Assembly: GCA_903896925.1 (NCBI GenBank)
Contig: CAITZM010000129.1
Location: forward strand, 1 to 39,455
DNA: 39,455 bases
Source of the DNA: an uncultured Lentisphaerota bacterium
GTDB lineage: Bacteria > Verrucomicrobiota > Kiritimatiellia > CAIQIC01
Direction: 5' to 3'
Numbering within the stretch: the stretch's first letter is position 1; each line of letters begins with the position of its first letter. Both the position numbers and the translations under genes were made by a program. The notes below the pieces were generated by a model. It was given only the letters and a program-made list of their open reading frames with translations. It was not told the DNA's origin and searched no databases. Positions 8,025 to 16,467 of the stretch are shown here, piece after piece.

Positions 8025-8069
8025 TCCAAGGCTTGGAAGGGAAACCCGAGGTTTTTCCAAGCCTTGGAA
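8025..8069. terminator. Long hairpin after gspF built from the CCAAGGCTTGG repeat
   Basis: The arms TCCAAGGCTTGGAA (8025-8038) and TTCCAAGCCTTGGA (8055-8068) are exact reverse complements. The bases between them add a partly paired extension (GAAACC against GGTTTTT). It begins 15 bases after the gspF stop, so it may act as a transcription terminator, although no long T-run follows it. The same element recurs at 35134-35179. Confidence 0.5.
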
Positions 8070-8214
8070 TCCGGGCCGCGCTATCGGTGGTGGATGCCCT
8101 GTCTGCGCGCCAACCTTCTGCTGCAAGGATGGGCGGGAGAGCTTCCTGTACGCAGGTAGAGCATGTACTCCCTCGACAACGTGACGTCCGTTGCGCGTTT
8201 GTGGAAGCGGCGTT

Positions 8215-8420
8215 CCCGTTTCGCCAAAGCGCTTCACGGGACAGGCTCGCCGCTTATCCAAGGCGTTGGATCTGCGTAGCGGGACGACTTGTCCCTGCAG
8301 TTGCGTCAGCGTGGCGGAGGCGCAGGCTCCGTTTAGGCAGGCTCGCGGGGTTGGAAACCCCGCCCAAAAAAAACCGTGTAGGTTGAGTTCGGTGGCGGGC
8401 GCAGCAAGCTGCGCCCCTAC
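8215..8420. repeat. Cluster of three kinds of intergenic palindromic repeat
   Basis: The 550-base gap 8011-8560 has no convincing gene. It holds a hairpin at 8215-8240 (CCCGTTTCGCC...GCGCTTCACGGG) that recurs almost exactly at 39381-39406, and a variant of the CCAAGG palindrome at about 8257-8270. It also holds a hairpin at 8340-8365 (CTCGCGGGGTTGG...CCCCGCCC) matching 3234-3259 in reverse, and GGGCGCAGCAAGCTGCGCCC plus CTAC at 8397-8420. The last part (about 8515-8560) is AT-rich. Confidence 0.6.
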
Positions 8421-8560
8421 GAAAGCGAAACCTCTTCACCTCCGGCTTCTCGTTGCCCTACACCCCGCACTACGATGGTGTCTTCAGTCTGCAATCGTCT
8501 AGGCGCCGTTGGCTTCACTCTTAAATTTTAAATCTATAATCATACATCGTAAATCATCCC

Positions 8561-9400
8561 TCACAGCTCCCGCACCCAGCGCAGGGCGCGGCGGGCGGTG
8601 GCGAGCTCGTGGCCGTGGAAGCCGTGGTCGCCGCCGGGCACGGCGAAGAAGTGGAACTTTTCCGAGCGCGTTTTCTCGCGGAGGATCGCACCCATCCGCG
8701 GCACGGGCAGGCAGGCGAACTGTTCCTGTGTGCCGAGGAACGCGAGGACCGGGCACCGGATCGAACGGAAGTGCCGCATGGCCCCGTTGTAGTCGAGGAG
8801 CTGCGCCTCGACGCTGTGCGGATCGGCGATGCTCAGGAAGCGCTGCGCGGAAAACTTTTCGTAGAGCATCGGCAGCAACGTCTCGCCCCGGCCCTGCCGC
8901 ACCAGCTCCCGCGCGCGGCGGAGCCAGTAGCCGTATTTGGCGCCGAGGTCGCGGCGGCAGATGGCGAGGTCGTCGGCGGGCGCGGCGAGGACCAGCGCGC
9001 ATACCGCGGGGTTCTGCCGGCGCGCCTGGTAGAGCGTGATCTTCTGGCAGCCGGTGCTGTGGCCCAACAGGACAAAGCGGCGGTAGCCCAGCGCGCGGCC
9101 GGCGGCGAGCGCGGCGTCGATGTCGGCAACGCAATCGATGAAGCGCTCGCAGGCGACATCGCGGTCGCTGCCGCGGTTGTTGAAGGTGAGCGCGTCGCAG
9201 CCGTAGCGGCCGCACTCCGTCAGCCAGGCTTTCTTGAGCGCGGAGCGGTAGAAGTTGCCGCCCATGCCGTGGACGATGACGAGCAGGGTCGGGTGCCGGC
9301 GGCGGCCGGGAACCCAGAAGGCGTCGAGCGGTTTTCGGGCGCCTTTCGGCAGGAGCGGCAGGAGGGCGCCGCGAATAAATGGGCCTGAATTGCTTTTCAT
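8561..9400 (-). CDS. Alpha/beta-hydrolase fold protein
   Basis: A 279-residue cytoplasmic protein with no signal peptide. It shows the oxyanion-loop motif VIVHGMGGN (about residue 42-50), the nucleophile elbow GHSTGCQ (Ser115), and a C-terminal GGDHGFHG segment with the catalytic His. The acid is less clear; it may lie near LAFLGTQEQ. The overall pattern (NNRGSD strand, DIDAAL helix, KITLYQARRQ after the elbow) is like DUF1749/fusarinine-esterase-type hydrolases. The substrate is unknown, probably a small ester. It is monocistronic, and no good ribosome site was seen ahead of the ATG. It ends 3' next to an AT-rich spacer. Confidence 0.82.
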   Translation of the reverse strand: MKSNSGPFIRGALLPLLPKGARKPLDAFWVPGRRRHPTLLVIVHGMGGNFYRSALKKAWLTECGRYGCDALTFNNRGSDRDVACERFIDCVADIDAALAAGRALGYRRFVLLGHSTGCQKITLYQARRQNPAVCALVLAAPADDLAICRRDLGAKYGYWLRRARELVRQGRGETLLPMLYEKFSAQRFLSIADPHSVEAQLLDYNGAMRHFRSIRCPVLAFLGTQEQFACLPVPRMGAILREKTRSEKFHFFAVPGGDHGFHGHELATARRALRWVREL

Positions 9401-9454
9401 GCTTGAATTGTGACAAGCGAGCCGCTACAAGGCAACCCGCATTTCGCAATCGGC

Positions 9455-9531
9455 GTACCTGTAGCTCAATTGGATAGAGCATCAGACTACGAATCTGAGG
9501 GTTGCAGGTTCAACTCCTGCCAGGTACACCA
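9455..9531 (+). tRNA. tRNA-Arg (anticodon ACG)
   Basis: A full cloverleaf of 77 bases with an encoded CCA end. The acceptor arms GTACCTG and CAGGTAC pair fully. The D arm is GCTC/GAGC, the anticodon stem is TCAGA/TCTGA with loop CTACGAA, so the anticodon is ACG and it reads CGU (and, after A34 deamination, CGC and CGA). The T arm is GCAGG-TTCAACT-CCTGC. The next gene begins only 21 bases after the CCA, so it may be read from the same transcript. Confidence 0.97.
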
Positions 9532-9552
9532 ACGAAAGGCTGGGCCGTCACC

Positions 9553-10053
9553 ATGAAACTCGCACGCGTCATCGCAGTGGCGTTGCTGGCGTTCGTCGGC
9601 CTGGAACGGCCGGCGGCGGCGGACTCCGTCCGCAATGGCAACGAACTCGCCCTCAACCTCACCCGCCTCAACGACGAAAAGCGCGCCGACCTCGTCAAGA
9701 CGCGCATGAACATGATCCACACGTTCCGCTTCCTGAAGATCACGGACAAGTCGGAGCCCGACCCCGAGACCGGCACGATCCGGCTCAAGACCATCGAGCC
9801 CAGTTCCGACGCCACGGTGACCTTCCTCATCAGCCGCGGCGCCAAGGTTTCGTATGGCATCGTCCAGAGCCTGAGCACCAACGACGCCATCGCCATCAAC
9901 GGGCGGCTGGAAAAAGTCAGCAAGGGTCGCCCGCCGGTCCTCGAGCTCGGGCAGACGGTCGTGCAGTTCAAGGACAAGCTGGCGCCGAAGATCGGCCTGG
10001 AATTGCGGACGGAAGTGGATCCCACCGCAGCCGACTCGTCGAAGCCCAAGTGA
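9553..10053 (+). CDS. Exported protein of unknown function
   Basis: A 166-residue protein not recognised as a known family. Residues 1-24 are a signal peptide (MKLARVIAVALLAFVGLERP, cleavage after AAA-D). The mature part is hydrophilic with alternating beta-like stretches (GTIRLKTIEPSSDATVTFLI, VSYGIVQSLSTNDAIAING), which suggests a small periplasmic beta domain. The ATG at 9553 was chosen because it gives the signal peptide; an upstream in-frame codon at 9502 lies inside the tRNA. The downstream exported protein is the next gene, its start region touching this stop codon, so the two are probably co-expressed. Confidence 0.75.
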   Translation: MKLARVIAVALLAFVGLERPAAADSVRNGNELALNLTRLNDEKRADLVKTRMNMIHTFRFLKITDKSEPDPETGTIRLKTIEPSSDATVTFLISRGAKVSYGIVQSLSTNDAIAINGRLEKVSKGRPPVLELGQTVVQFKDKLAPKIGLELRTEVDPTAADSSKPK

Positions 10054-10058
10054 ACAAC

Positions 10059-10889
10059 ATGCCATCCCTCCCCAGACTGCTCTTCGCCGCCCTCGCCATC
10101 TGTTTCGCCTGCGCAACGTCCGCGGACGCGCAGACCGAGACCGACGCCAAGCGCGCGCTGGCCAAGATCTGGCAGCAGCACGTGCGCGCGCCGGCCGAGC
10201 ACGCGCCGCTGATCCTGGCGGTGCAGCAGATGGCGGCACAACAGGCGGACAGCCCGCTGCTCTCCGTCGCGCGCGGCCTCGGCGCCTGGCACGCCTTCAA
10301 CGCCGGCCAGACCAACACCGCCCTCCAGTTCCTGACGCCGCTGCTGGCCGACCGCGCCGACCCCATCGGCGTCGAGGCGCGCGTCTTCGCGCAGCGGTGG
10401 CTGACCCGCCTCGACCGCGAGCGGGTCCGCACCGGCCTGCAACTCTATTACCGCCGCCATGTCGAATACCCGCCCGCGCTGAGCGCCCTCGCCGAGCTCG
10501 CGGTGACCAACCGGCCGCCGACGACCGACCGGTTCGGCCGCGAGTGGAAATATGAGCTGGCGGCGATGAAGCGCCTCGCCAAGCTGCGCGCGCAGCGCTA
10601 CAACCTGTCGAGCCCCACGCTGGGCCTGGGCGACGACTCCGACCTCGGCGCGATGCTGCGCCGGCCGTACGGCGCCGGGCTGATGCTTTGGCGGACCACG
10701 CGGTTCATCGGCGGCGAGGCGGGCGGGGCGGCCAACGTCGAGTTCGCGCGCAATGCCGAGAAGATGGTGCTCTCGGAAGGCGCCAAGCAGTCGGGCGTCA
10801 CGCTGGTGTATGCGCGCCCGGACCCGCAGGGGCGCGACAGCATGGTCATCATCACCGATGGCGACTACTGGTGGTTGTTCGCGCGCTGA
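10059..10889 (+). CDS. Exported helical protein with a pseudopilin-G-like C-terminal segment
   Basis: A 276-residue protein with a signal peptide (LLFAALAICFACATSADAQ). The middle is helical, with TPR-like spacing (SVARGLGAWHAFNAGQTNTA). From about residue 130 the text YYRRHVEYPPALSALAEL, then TDRFGREWKYEL and YNLSSPTLGLGDDSDLG, resembles the globular head of GspG-type major pseudopilins: YPxxLxxL, DPWGxPYxY, YxLxSxGxDG. There is no prepilin cleavage site or N-terminal pilin helix, so it is a fused or borrowed head domain, not a pilin. A GTG at 10050 overlaps the previous stop, but the ATG at 10059 gives the better signal peptide. Function is unknown. A link to the GspE/F motor is an inference. 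Confidence 0.7.
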   Translation: MPSLPRLLFAALAICFACATSADAQTETDAKRALAKIWQQHVRAPAEHAPLILAVQQMAAQQADSPLLSVARGLGAWHAFNAGQTNTALQFLTPLLADRADPIGVEARVFAQRWLTRLDRERVRTGLQLYYRRHVEYPPALSALAELAVTNRPPTTDRFGREWKYELAAMKRLAKLRAQRYNLSSPTLGLGDDSDLGAMLRRPYGAGLMLWRTTRFIGGEAGGAANVEFARNAEKMVLSEGAKQSGVTLVYARPDPQGRDSMVIITDGDYWWLFAR

Positions 10890-10920
10890 GCCGGCCGGGC
10901 CCGGCGCGCCGGAATGAAAC

Positions 10921-11817
10921 ATGAAAGAAGGACTGCAAAAATTTTTGTTGCCGAAGGCGCTGCAGAAGCTCTCGGGGCTGACGCTGCAATCGCGCTACGT
11001 CGTCGAGGGCAACCTCTCCGGCCGGCACCGCAGCCCGCTGCGCGGCGCGAGCACCGAGTTCGCGGACCACCGCGCCTACATGCCCGGCGACGACCCCAAG
11101 CGCCTCGACTGGAAGGTGCTCGGCCGCACCGACCGCTACTTCATCCGCCGCTACGAGGACGAGACCAACCTGCGCGTCTACCTGATCATGGACCGCAGCG
11201 CCTCGATGGGCTACGCGCCGATCAACATCAGCAAGTACGAGTATGCGTGTCGCATGGCCGCCGCGGTCGGCTTCGTCGTGGTCAAGGTGCGCGACTCGGT
11301 CGGGCTCTACCTCTACTCCGACAAGATCGACGTGCAGATGGGCGCGCGCAATTCCACCCAGCACCTGAACACCGTGCTGCGGGTGCTCGGCCAGCACAAG
11401 CCGGCCAACACGACCAACACGGCGCTGGCCCTCCACCAGATCGCCGAGTCCATCCAGAAGCGCGCGCTCGTCATCCTGATGTCCGACCTCTTTGACGATC
11501 CCGACGGCATCCTCAAGGCGCTGGCGCATTTCCGCAAGATGCGCCATGACGTGATCCTCTTCCACATCCTCGACCAGACCGAGTTGGACCTCTCCTTCAA
11601 CCGCCCGGCGGAGTTCATCGACCTGGAGACGAACGAGAAGCTGCTGGTGGACCCGCGCGGCATCGCGCCGAGCTACCGCGAGACGATGAAGGAGTTCCTC
11701 GCCAAGTACCAGAGCGCCTGCAACCAGATGAAGATTGACTACCGGCTGGTCAACACCAAGCAGGAGCCGGAGACGTTTCTCAAGGCCTTCCTCGAGGAGC
11801 GCAAGCGATGTTCGTAG
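10921..11817 (+). CDS. DUF58 protein (vWA-like, MoxR-associated family)
   Basis: A 298-residue cytoplasmic protein. The DUF58 signature is clear: LSGRHRSPLRGASTEFADHR, YMPGDDPKRLDWKVLGRTDR, then RYEDETNLRVYLIMDRSASM, where DRSAS is a MIDAS-like metal site of the vWA fold. A second hydrophobic strand ends in VILMSDLFDD. These proteins normally work beside a MoxR AAA ATPase and membrane vWA (Bat) proteins in envelope maturation or stress tolerance. Here a BatA-like gene follows with a ten-base overlap, but no MoxR gene precedes it; two exported-protein genes stand there instead. The start ATG at 10921 follows GGAA. Confidence 0.9.
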   Translation: MKEGLQKFLLPKALQKLSGLTLQSRYVVEGNLSGRHRSPLRGASTEFADHRAYMPGDDPKRLDWKVLGRTDRYFIRRYEDETNLRVYLIMDRSASMGYAPINISKYEYACRMAAAVGFVVVKVRDSVGLYLYSDKIDVQMGARNSTQHLNTVLRVLGQHKPANTTNTALALHQIAESIQKRALVILMSDLFDDPDGILKALAHFRKMRHDVILFHILDQTELDLSFNRPAEFIDLETNEKLLVDPRGIAPSYRETMKEFLAKYQSACNQMKIDYRLVNTKQEPETFLKAFLEERKRCS

Positions 11818-14042
11818 CCCCCCAATTCCTCTGGGCCACCGGCGCCGCCGTCGTCCCGCTGCTGCTGCACCTGCTGAGCAAGCGCAAGACGGTCCGCATC
11901 TATTTCAGCACGCTCCGCTTCCTCAAGCTGGCCCAGAAGCAGTCGTCGCGCCGCATCCGCCTCGAGAACTTCCTGCTCTGGCTGCTGCGCACCCTGCTCA
12001 TCCTGACGATCGCCTTCGCCTTCGCGATGCCCACCATCAAGAGCGCCGTGCGCGGCTCGCTGTTCACCGGCAGCGCGCGCGATGTCGCCATCGTCTGGGA
12101 CGAGTCGTTCAGCATGGGCTACGAGTCCAGCCGCGCCAACGTCTGGGAGGAGTCGCGCCTGGCCATCCTCGACCTGCTGGTCAAGAAGGACAAGCAGGAC
12201 ATCGCCCTGGAGAAGGGCGACCGCGCCAGCCTGATCATCGCCGGCGAGGAGCCGTTTGCGCTGATCGCCAAGCCCTCCGCCGAGCTCGACAAGATCGCCA
12301 CCCTCGTCAAGAACCGCCGGCCCGGCCGGGGCGGGTCCTCCCTGCAGCCCGCGATCCTCAAGGCCATCGAGTCGCTGCGCGAGTCCGGCACCCGCGAGAA
12401 GGAACTGATCATCGTCACCGACGGCCAGGCCGTGCCGTGGAACCGACTGGGCCTGGTCCCCGGCGGGAGCGCGACCAACGCCGCCGCCAAGGGCGCCGCC
12501 GGCAAGACCGCGGTGACCAACGCGCCCGCCGCTTCCAAGGACTGGCCGCCGCCCGAACTGCTCGACAAGCAGATCCCCGTCTACCTCGCGCTCGTCGGCG
12601 TCGCCGCGCCGGAAAACGCCGCGCCGGTCCAGGTGGACGTCTACCCCGCGCTGCTGCGCTCCGACATCCCGGGCCAGGTCTGGGTGCGCGTCGTCGCCAG
12701 CGGCCCCGCGCGCGACAGCTCCGTCGTCCTCTACGTGGACGACAAGGAGGTCGGCCGGCAGAACATCAAGCTCGGCAACAACCGCATCGAGGAGACCGCC
12801 ATCGCGCTGCCGCCGCAGTCCGTGGGCACCCACTTCGCGCGCATCGAGACGCCGCGCGACGGGCTGCCGCTCGACGACACGTTCCACTTCCTGCTCCGCG
12901 TGAAGGAAAAATTCCGCGTGCTCTCGGTGGGCACGCCGCAGGACCTGTTCTTCCTCGACCGCGCGCTCAACCCCGGCGGCCGCACGGCCTCGCTGGAGAC
13001 CCGCTCCGTCACCTCCGACGGCCTGCTGCTGGAGAAGCTCGACGACTTCTCCGCCGTCTTCCTCTGCAACTGCGTCCCCCTGCCCGGCCAGGCGCTGCTG
13101 CAGCTTGAGCGCTACGTCCGCGACGGCGGGCTGCTCATCGTCATCCCCGGCGACCGCGGCCAGCCCGCCGACTATGCGAACATCATCAGCCTGCCCGCCA
13201 AGCCGGTCAAGGTCGTCGACTTCGCCACCAAGGAGCAGCGCAAGACCCTGCGGCTCGTCAAGCCGCGCGACCCGATCTTCAGCTCGCTCAAGCTCCAGTC
13301 CGGCGCCGTTCCCGCCATCGCCATCCAGCGCGCGCTGCGGTGCGAGCCGGTGGACAAGCTCACGGAGGTCCTCGTCTCCGCCGACGCCGACCTGCCGTTC
13401 CTCTACAGCCGCAACTTCGGCCGCGGCCGCGTCCTGCTGCTGACCGTCAGCGCCGACCGCGCCTGGAGCACGCTGCCGCTCTCGGCGCTCTTCCTGCCGC
13501 TGATGCACCAGATGGTCCTCGCCGGCGCCGGCCAGGGCGAGCCGCCGCTCTCGACGTGGATCAGCCGCGACCTCGAGCTCGGCCCGTTCCTCTCCGAGGC
13601 GCCGGAGGGCACCAGCCTGCTCGGCCCCGACCGCGCCACGCTCCCGCTGCGCCGGTTCATCAACAACGGCGTGACCACCCTGCACGTCGAGAACCTCGGC
13701 GAGCCCGGCATCTACCGCCTCGCCAAGCCCGGCGCCGAGACCCGGCCCCTGCTCGCCGTCAACGTCCCGCGCGCCGAGTCCGACCTCGCCATGCTCAAGC
13801 CCGACGAGATCCGCGGCCGCCTCGGCCTGCCGGACGCCTATATCGTCCAGGGCAAGGACGACCTCGCCAAGGTCGTCAAGGAGCACCGCGTCGGCAACCC
13901 GCTCGCCGAACACTGCCTGTGGCTGGCGTTCCTCCTCGCCCTGTTCGAGTGGGGCCTCTCCAACCGCATCAACCGCAAGACCGCCAGCCTGACCTCGCGG
14001 ATGCTCGTCGAGGCCTCCGGCCGCGTCCACGCCCACACCTGA
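11808..14042 (+). CDS. BatA-like membrane protein with vWA domain
   Basis: A 744-residue protein. The N-terminus is the BatA domain: FVAPQFLWATGAAVVPLLLHLLSKRK, a first membrane helix and the Arg/Lys-rich turn, then a second helix at about 60-80 (LLWLLRTLLILTIAFAFAMP). A vWA domain follows, with DESFSMG as the MIDAS-like motif and ELIIVTDGQ later. Next come a beta-rich part and a glutamine-amidotransferase-like region with VIPGDRGQPADYAN. Near the C-terminus, LWLAFLLALFEWGLSN is a last membrane helix, so the bulk is periplasmic. It overlaps the DUF58 gene by ten bases, which indicates translational coupling. The pair likely acts in the envelope; the exact role is unknown. Confidence 0.87.
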   Translation: MFVAPQFLWATGAAVVPLLLHLLSKRKTVRIYFSTLRFLKLAQKQSSRRIRLENFLLWLLRTLLILTIAFAFAMPTIKSAVRGSLFTGSARDVAIVWDESFSMGYESSRANVWEESRLAILDLLVKKDKQDIALEKGDRASLIIAGEEPFALIAKPSAELDKIATLVKNRRPGRGGSSLQPAILKAIESLRESGTREKELIIVTDGQAVPWNRLGLVPGGSATNAAAKGAAGKTAVTNAPAASKDWPPPELLDKQIPVYLALVGVAAPENAAPVQVDVYPALLRSDIPGQVWVRVVASGPARDSSVVLYVDDKEVGRQNIKLGNNRIEETAIALPPQSVGTHFARIETPRDGLPLDDTFHFLLRVKEKFRVLSVGTPQDLFFLDRALNPGGRTASLETRSVTSDGLLLEKLDDFSAVFLCNCVPLPGQALLQLERYVRDGGLLIVIPGDRGQPADYANIISLPAKPVKVVDFATKEQRKTLRLVKPRDPIFSSLKLQSGAVPAIAIQRALRCEPVDKLTEVLVSADADLPFLYSRNFGRGRVLLLTVSADRAWSTLPLSALFLPLMHQMVLAGAGQGEPPLSTWISRDLELGPFLSEAPEGTSLLGPDRATLPLRRFINNGVTTLHVENLGEPGIYRLAKPGAETRPLLAVNVPRAESDLAMLKPDEIRGRLGLPDAYIVQGKDDLAKVVKEHRVGNPLAEHCLWLAFLLALFEWGLSNRINRKTASLTSRMLVEASGRVHAHT

Positions 14043-14132
14043 AGCTGCATCGAGGTCTGGACCCGCACTTTGCGCTTGAGCTCCACGGGATAATTTGAGA
14101 ACAAATCGCCCCCTTTTACAAAGGATGGCCCC

Positions 14133-14525
14133 ATGTGCGCCTTGCCCAACCGGAAAACCATTTTGGTGGTGGATGATGAAGCGACCCCGCGAGATCTCAT
14201 CAGCCGGATTTTGAAACAAAACGACTTCGAAGTGCTGGTCGCCGCCAGCGGCGCAGCCGCCATCGAGCTGGTGAGCGCCCATGGCGCCACCATCGACCTG
14301 GTGACCCTCGACATCATCATGCCGGAGCTGGGCGGCGAAGAAACTTTTTTGGCGATCCACTACTTGCAGCCCAAACTGCCCTTCCTCATCATTACCGGCG
14401 GCGACGAGAACGAAACCGTCCATCGGCTGCTTTTATCGGGATATTGCGCGAAACTTGCCAAACCCTTCACGGTAACGACCTTGATGGATAAAATTCTTTG
14501 GATGCTGGTTCAGTATCCGCGCTGA
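14133..14525 (+). CDS. Orphan receiver-domain protein, canonical (RR2)
   Basis: A 130-residue single-domain response regulator. All active-site residues are present: ILVVDDEATP acidic pair, LVTLDIIMPELGG with the phospho-acceptor Asp, LIITGG with the Thr, and AKPF with the Lys. It should accept phosphate from a kinase outside the window and pass the signal by protein contact, as there is no output domain. AAAGGA lies seven bases before the ATG. It ends in QYPR like its sister proteins. It is followed by a 246-base gap and then RR3 in the same direction. Confidence 0.92.
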   Translation: MCALPNRKTILVVDDEATPRDLISRILKQNDFEVLVAASGAAAIELVSAHGATIDLVTLDIIMPELGGEETFLAIHYLQPKLPFLIITGGDENETVHRLLLSGYCAKLAKPFTVTTLMDKILWMLVQYPR

Positions 14526-14721
14526 GCCCCAGCCTGCCGTACGCCATACGTGGACGTTGCACATGGTTCTGTAGCCACGGCACGGGCACCCCCGCTATGC
14601 GTGCGGCGCGGACACCGCCCCACCCAGCCAGCCGGGCAGCCACGCCGCCCATTCTTGGTGCAGGCGCCAGGCCTGGAAGCTGGATAAAAATAAATCTATA
14701 TTTCTTCTTGCACAGCAACCC

Positions 14722-14734
14722 GGAATGTGGGAAC
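14722..14734 (+). promoter_or_regulatory. GGAATGTGGGAAC motif upstream of RR3
   Basis: The 13-base sequence GGAATGTGGGAAC lies 37 bases before the RR3 start codon and recurs without change 22 bases before the RR4 start codon (16433-16445). An exact 13-mer ahead of two sister genes is unlikely by chance. It could be a protein-binding site, part of a promoter, or leftover similarity from gene duplication. The rest of the 14526-14771 gap shows no gene. Confidence 0.4.
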
Positions 14735-14771
14735 ACAGCGCACCTTCTGCTGCGTGGCTGGGGTTTGGGGT

Positions 14772-15173
14772 ATGAAACCGGAACCGGTGCAGACTATTTT
14801 GGTGGTGGACGATTTCGCCGTCGTGCGTGACATCACGCGGCTGATTCTGGAGCGTAGCGGCTACAGCGTAGTGACCGCCACCAACGGGCGGACCGCCGTC
14901 AAGAAGGTCGAAAAGCACGGCGCCGCCCTGGCCCTGGTCCTGTTGGAGATGAACATGCCGGACATGGACGGCGAACTGACCTTGCAAGCCCTCCGCGAAC
15001 TGCAACCCGATCTGCCCTGCATCGTCTTCACCAGTTTTTGCGAGGACAAGGCGCTCGCCAGGATGCTCCAGTCGGGCCGCTGCTCTTTCCATCCCAAGCC
15101 GAGTTCGATGGTCGCGCTGGTCGACAAGGTGCAGGAGATGGTGGACCTGCATCCGCGCGCCGCCGGGTCTTGA
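14772..15173 (+). CDS. Orphan receiver-domain protein with Glu at the phospho-acceptor position (RR3)
   Basis: A 133-residue receiver. ILVVDDFAVV keeps the acidic pair, IVFTSF keeps the Thr and HPKPSS the Lys, but the phosphorylation site reads LVLLEMNMPDMDGE: the Asp is Glu. Asp-to-Glu at this place can mimic phosphate in some receivers (established for several response regulators), so the protein may be locked in an active-like state. That is inference. The ATG at 14772 follows GGGGT; an upstream in-frame ATG at 14727 has no better site. It ends 13 bases from the convergent SpoIIE-type phosphatase gene. Confidence 0.9.
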   Translation: MKPEPVQTILVVDDFAVVRDITRLILERSGYSVVTATNGRTAVKKVEKHGAALALVLLEMNMPDMDGELTLQALRELQPDLPCIVFTSFCEDKALARMLQSGRCSFHPKPSSMVALVDKVQEMVDLHPRAAGS

Positions 15174-15186
15174 CGCCAGGGCCGGC

Positions 15187-16335
15187 CTACCGGCGGCTGA
15201 GCTTCATCAGCGTCAGGTCATCCTGCAAATGGATCTGGTTGCCGAACCTCAGGATCTGTTCTTCCATCTGCGCCAGGTTGAGCGTGCTCACCGGGGCCCC
15301 CTGCGCCGCCGTCCGCAACAGCTGCTGCAAGCCATCCGAACCCAGTTCCGCGCCGGCCTCGTTGTTCACCTCCAGCGCACCATCGGTCAACAGGAGCAGC
15401 GCCGCGCCCGGTTCCAACTGCTGGACGGCTTCCGTGTAGTGCAGGTCGGGCAGCATGCCCAGGGCCGGCTGCTGGTTGGCCAGCACGTCGATGCGCTGGT
15501 CCGGATGCAGCAGCAGCGGCGGCGGGTGCCCCGCCAGCACGTAGCGCAGCTCGCCCGTGGCCGCGTTGTAGCTCACGCAGGCTGCCGTGGCAAAATAGCC
15601 GGCCTCGCGTGCCAGCACCTGCAGGCAATTATTGATGCGCCCCATAAAGGCCGCCGGATAGCTCAGCTCCTCCCGCCAGTCCTCCCAGAGCGAGCGCAGT
15701 TGCATCGTGTAGAGGGCCGAGGCCATGCCGTGGCCCATCACGTCGGCGACCATCACGGTGTAGAGGTCGGGCCCGATCCGCTCCATCCGGTAGAAGTCGC
15801 CCCCCACGATCTCGCTGGGCGTGTACCGGATCTCGAGCTCCAACCGCTCGTCGGGGGGCAGCGGACAGAGCAGCATGGCCTCCTGGATCTGGCGCGCCCG
15901 CATCAGGTCATCCACCTGCAGGGTCAGGTCGCGAAAGAGTTCGATCCCCGCCACCACCTGCCCCTGTGCGTCGCGGATCGGCGCCACGGTCACCTCCACC
16001 GGCACCCGCTCCCCGTTTTTCTTCTGCGCAAAGAGCAGCAGCGCCTCCGCGCTCCGCTGCCCGGTGACCATGCTGCGATGCAGGGGGCAGAATTCCTTGC
16101 CGCAGAGCAGGTGTCCATCCTTGTCCGCATGGACGAGCAGGTTGTCGCGGCACGTGCGCCCGACCACCTCCGCGGCGGGCCAGCCCGTGATCCGCTCCGC
16201 GGCCTCGTTCCAGAACAGGATGCGGCGTTCGGTATCGGTCACGTACACCCCGTCGGCCAGAGCGTTGAGGGTTTCGAGCACCCCGAGCTTGCCCAGGTCG
16301 AGCGCGGTCCAAGGGAGCATGGCTGAATCCGGCAT
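15187..16335 (-). CDS. PAS domain - SpoIIE-type PP2C serine phosphatase
   Basis: A 382-residue cytoplasmic protein. Residues about 15-135 form a PAS sensor (ADGVYVTDTERRILFWNEAA, then ITGWPAAEVVG, PAC-like GIELFRDLTLQ). Cysteines at CRDN, LLCGKEFCPLH may bind a cofactor or metal. A short coiled linker leads to the PP2C domain with the metal motifs GGDFYRM, VADVMGHGMASAL, LLTDGALE and LQDDLTLM. SpoIIE-type phosphatases usually dephosphorylate anti-anti-sigma (STAS) proteins, but none is encoded here. The ATG at 16335 is chosen because GAGGAA lies just upstream and the PAS domain begins soon after. It is divergent from RR4 and convergent with RR3. Confidence 0.92.
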   Translation of the reverse strand: MPDSAMLPWTALDLGKLGVLETLNALADGVYVTDTERRILFWNEAAERITGWPAAEVVGRTCRDNLLVHADKDGHLLCGKEFCPLHRSMVTGQRSAEALLLFAQKKNGERVPVEVTVAPIRDAQGQVVAGIELFRDLTLQVDDLMRARQIQEAMLLCPLPPDERLELEIRYTPSEIVGGDFYRMERIGPDLYTVMVADVMGHGMASALYTMQLRSLWEDWREELSYPAAFMGRINNCLQVLAREAGYFATAACVSYNAATGELRYVLAGHPPPLLLHPDQRIDVLANQQPALGMLPDLHYTEAVQQLEPGAALLLLTDGALEVNNEAGAELGSDGLQQLLRTAAQGAPVSTLNLAQMEEQILRFGNQIHLQDDLTLMKLSRR

Positions 16336-16432
16336 GGTTTTGTTCCTCGCCAGACAGCTTAACGCGCCGGGCGCCTCCGCGTCAAAGCCGAAGCGGCGGC
16401 CCGGCGCACGGATTTCGCTTGTGCCCCGCAGG

Positions 16433-16445
16433 GGAATGTGGGAAC
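16433..16445 (+). promoter_or_regulatory. GGAATGTGGGAAC motif upstream of RR4
   Basis: Second exact copy of the 13-base motif found ahead of RR3. It lies in the divergent spacer between the PAS-SpoIIE phosphatase and RR4, so it could serve either gene. The spacing to the RR4 start (22 bases) is shorter than to RR3, which is more in line with a leader or operator site than with a fixed promoter box. Confidence 0.4.
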
Positions 16446-16467
16446 TAAACGCGCAGAGTATAGGTGT

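Noticed and set aside
11739..14423. 894-codon minus-strand open frame opposite the BatA-like gene and RR2
   Set aside because: Same kind of codon-bias shadow, low complexity and no motif; the plus strand carries clear families here.
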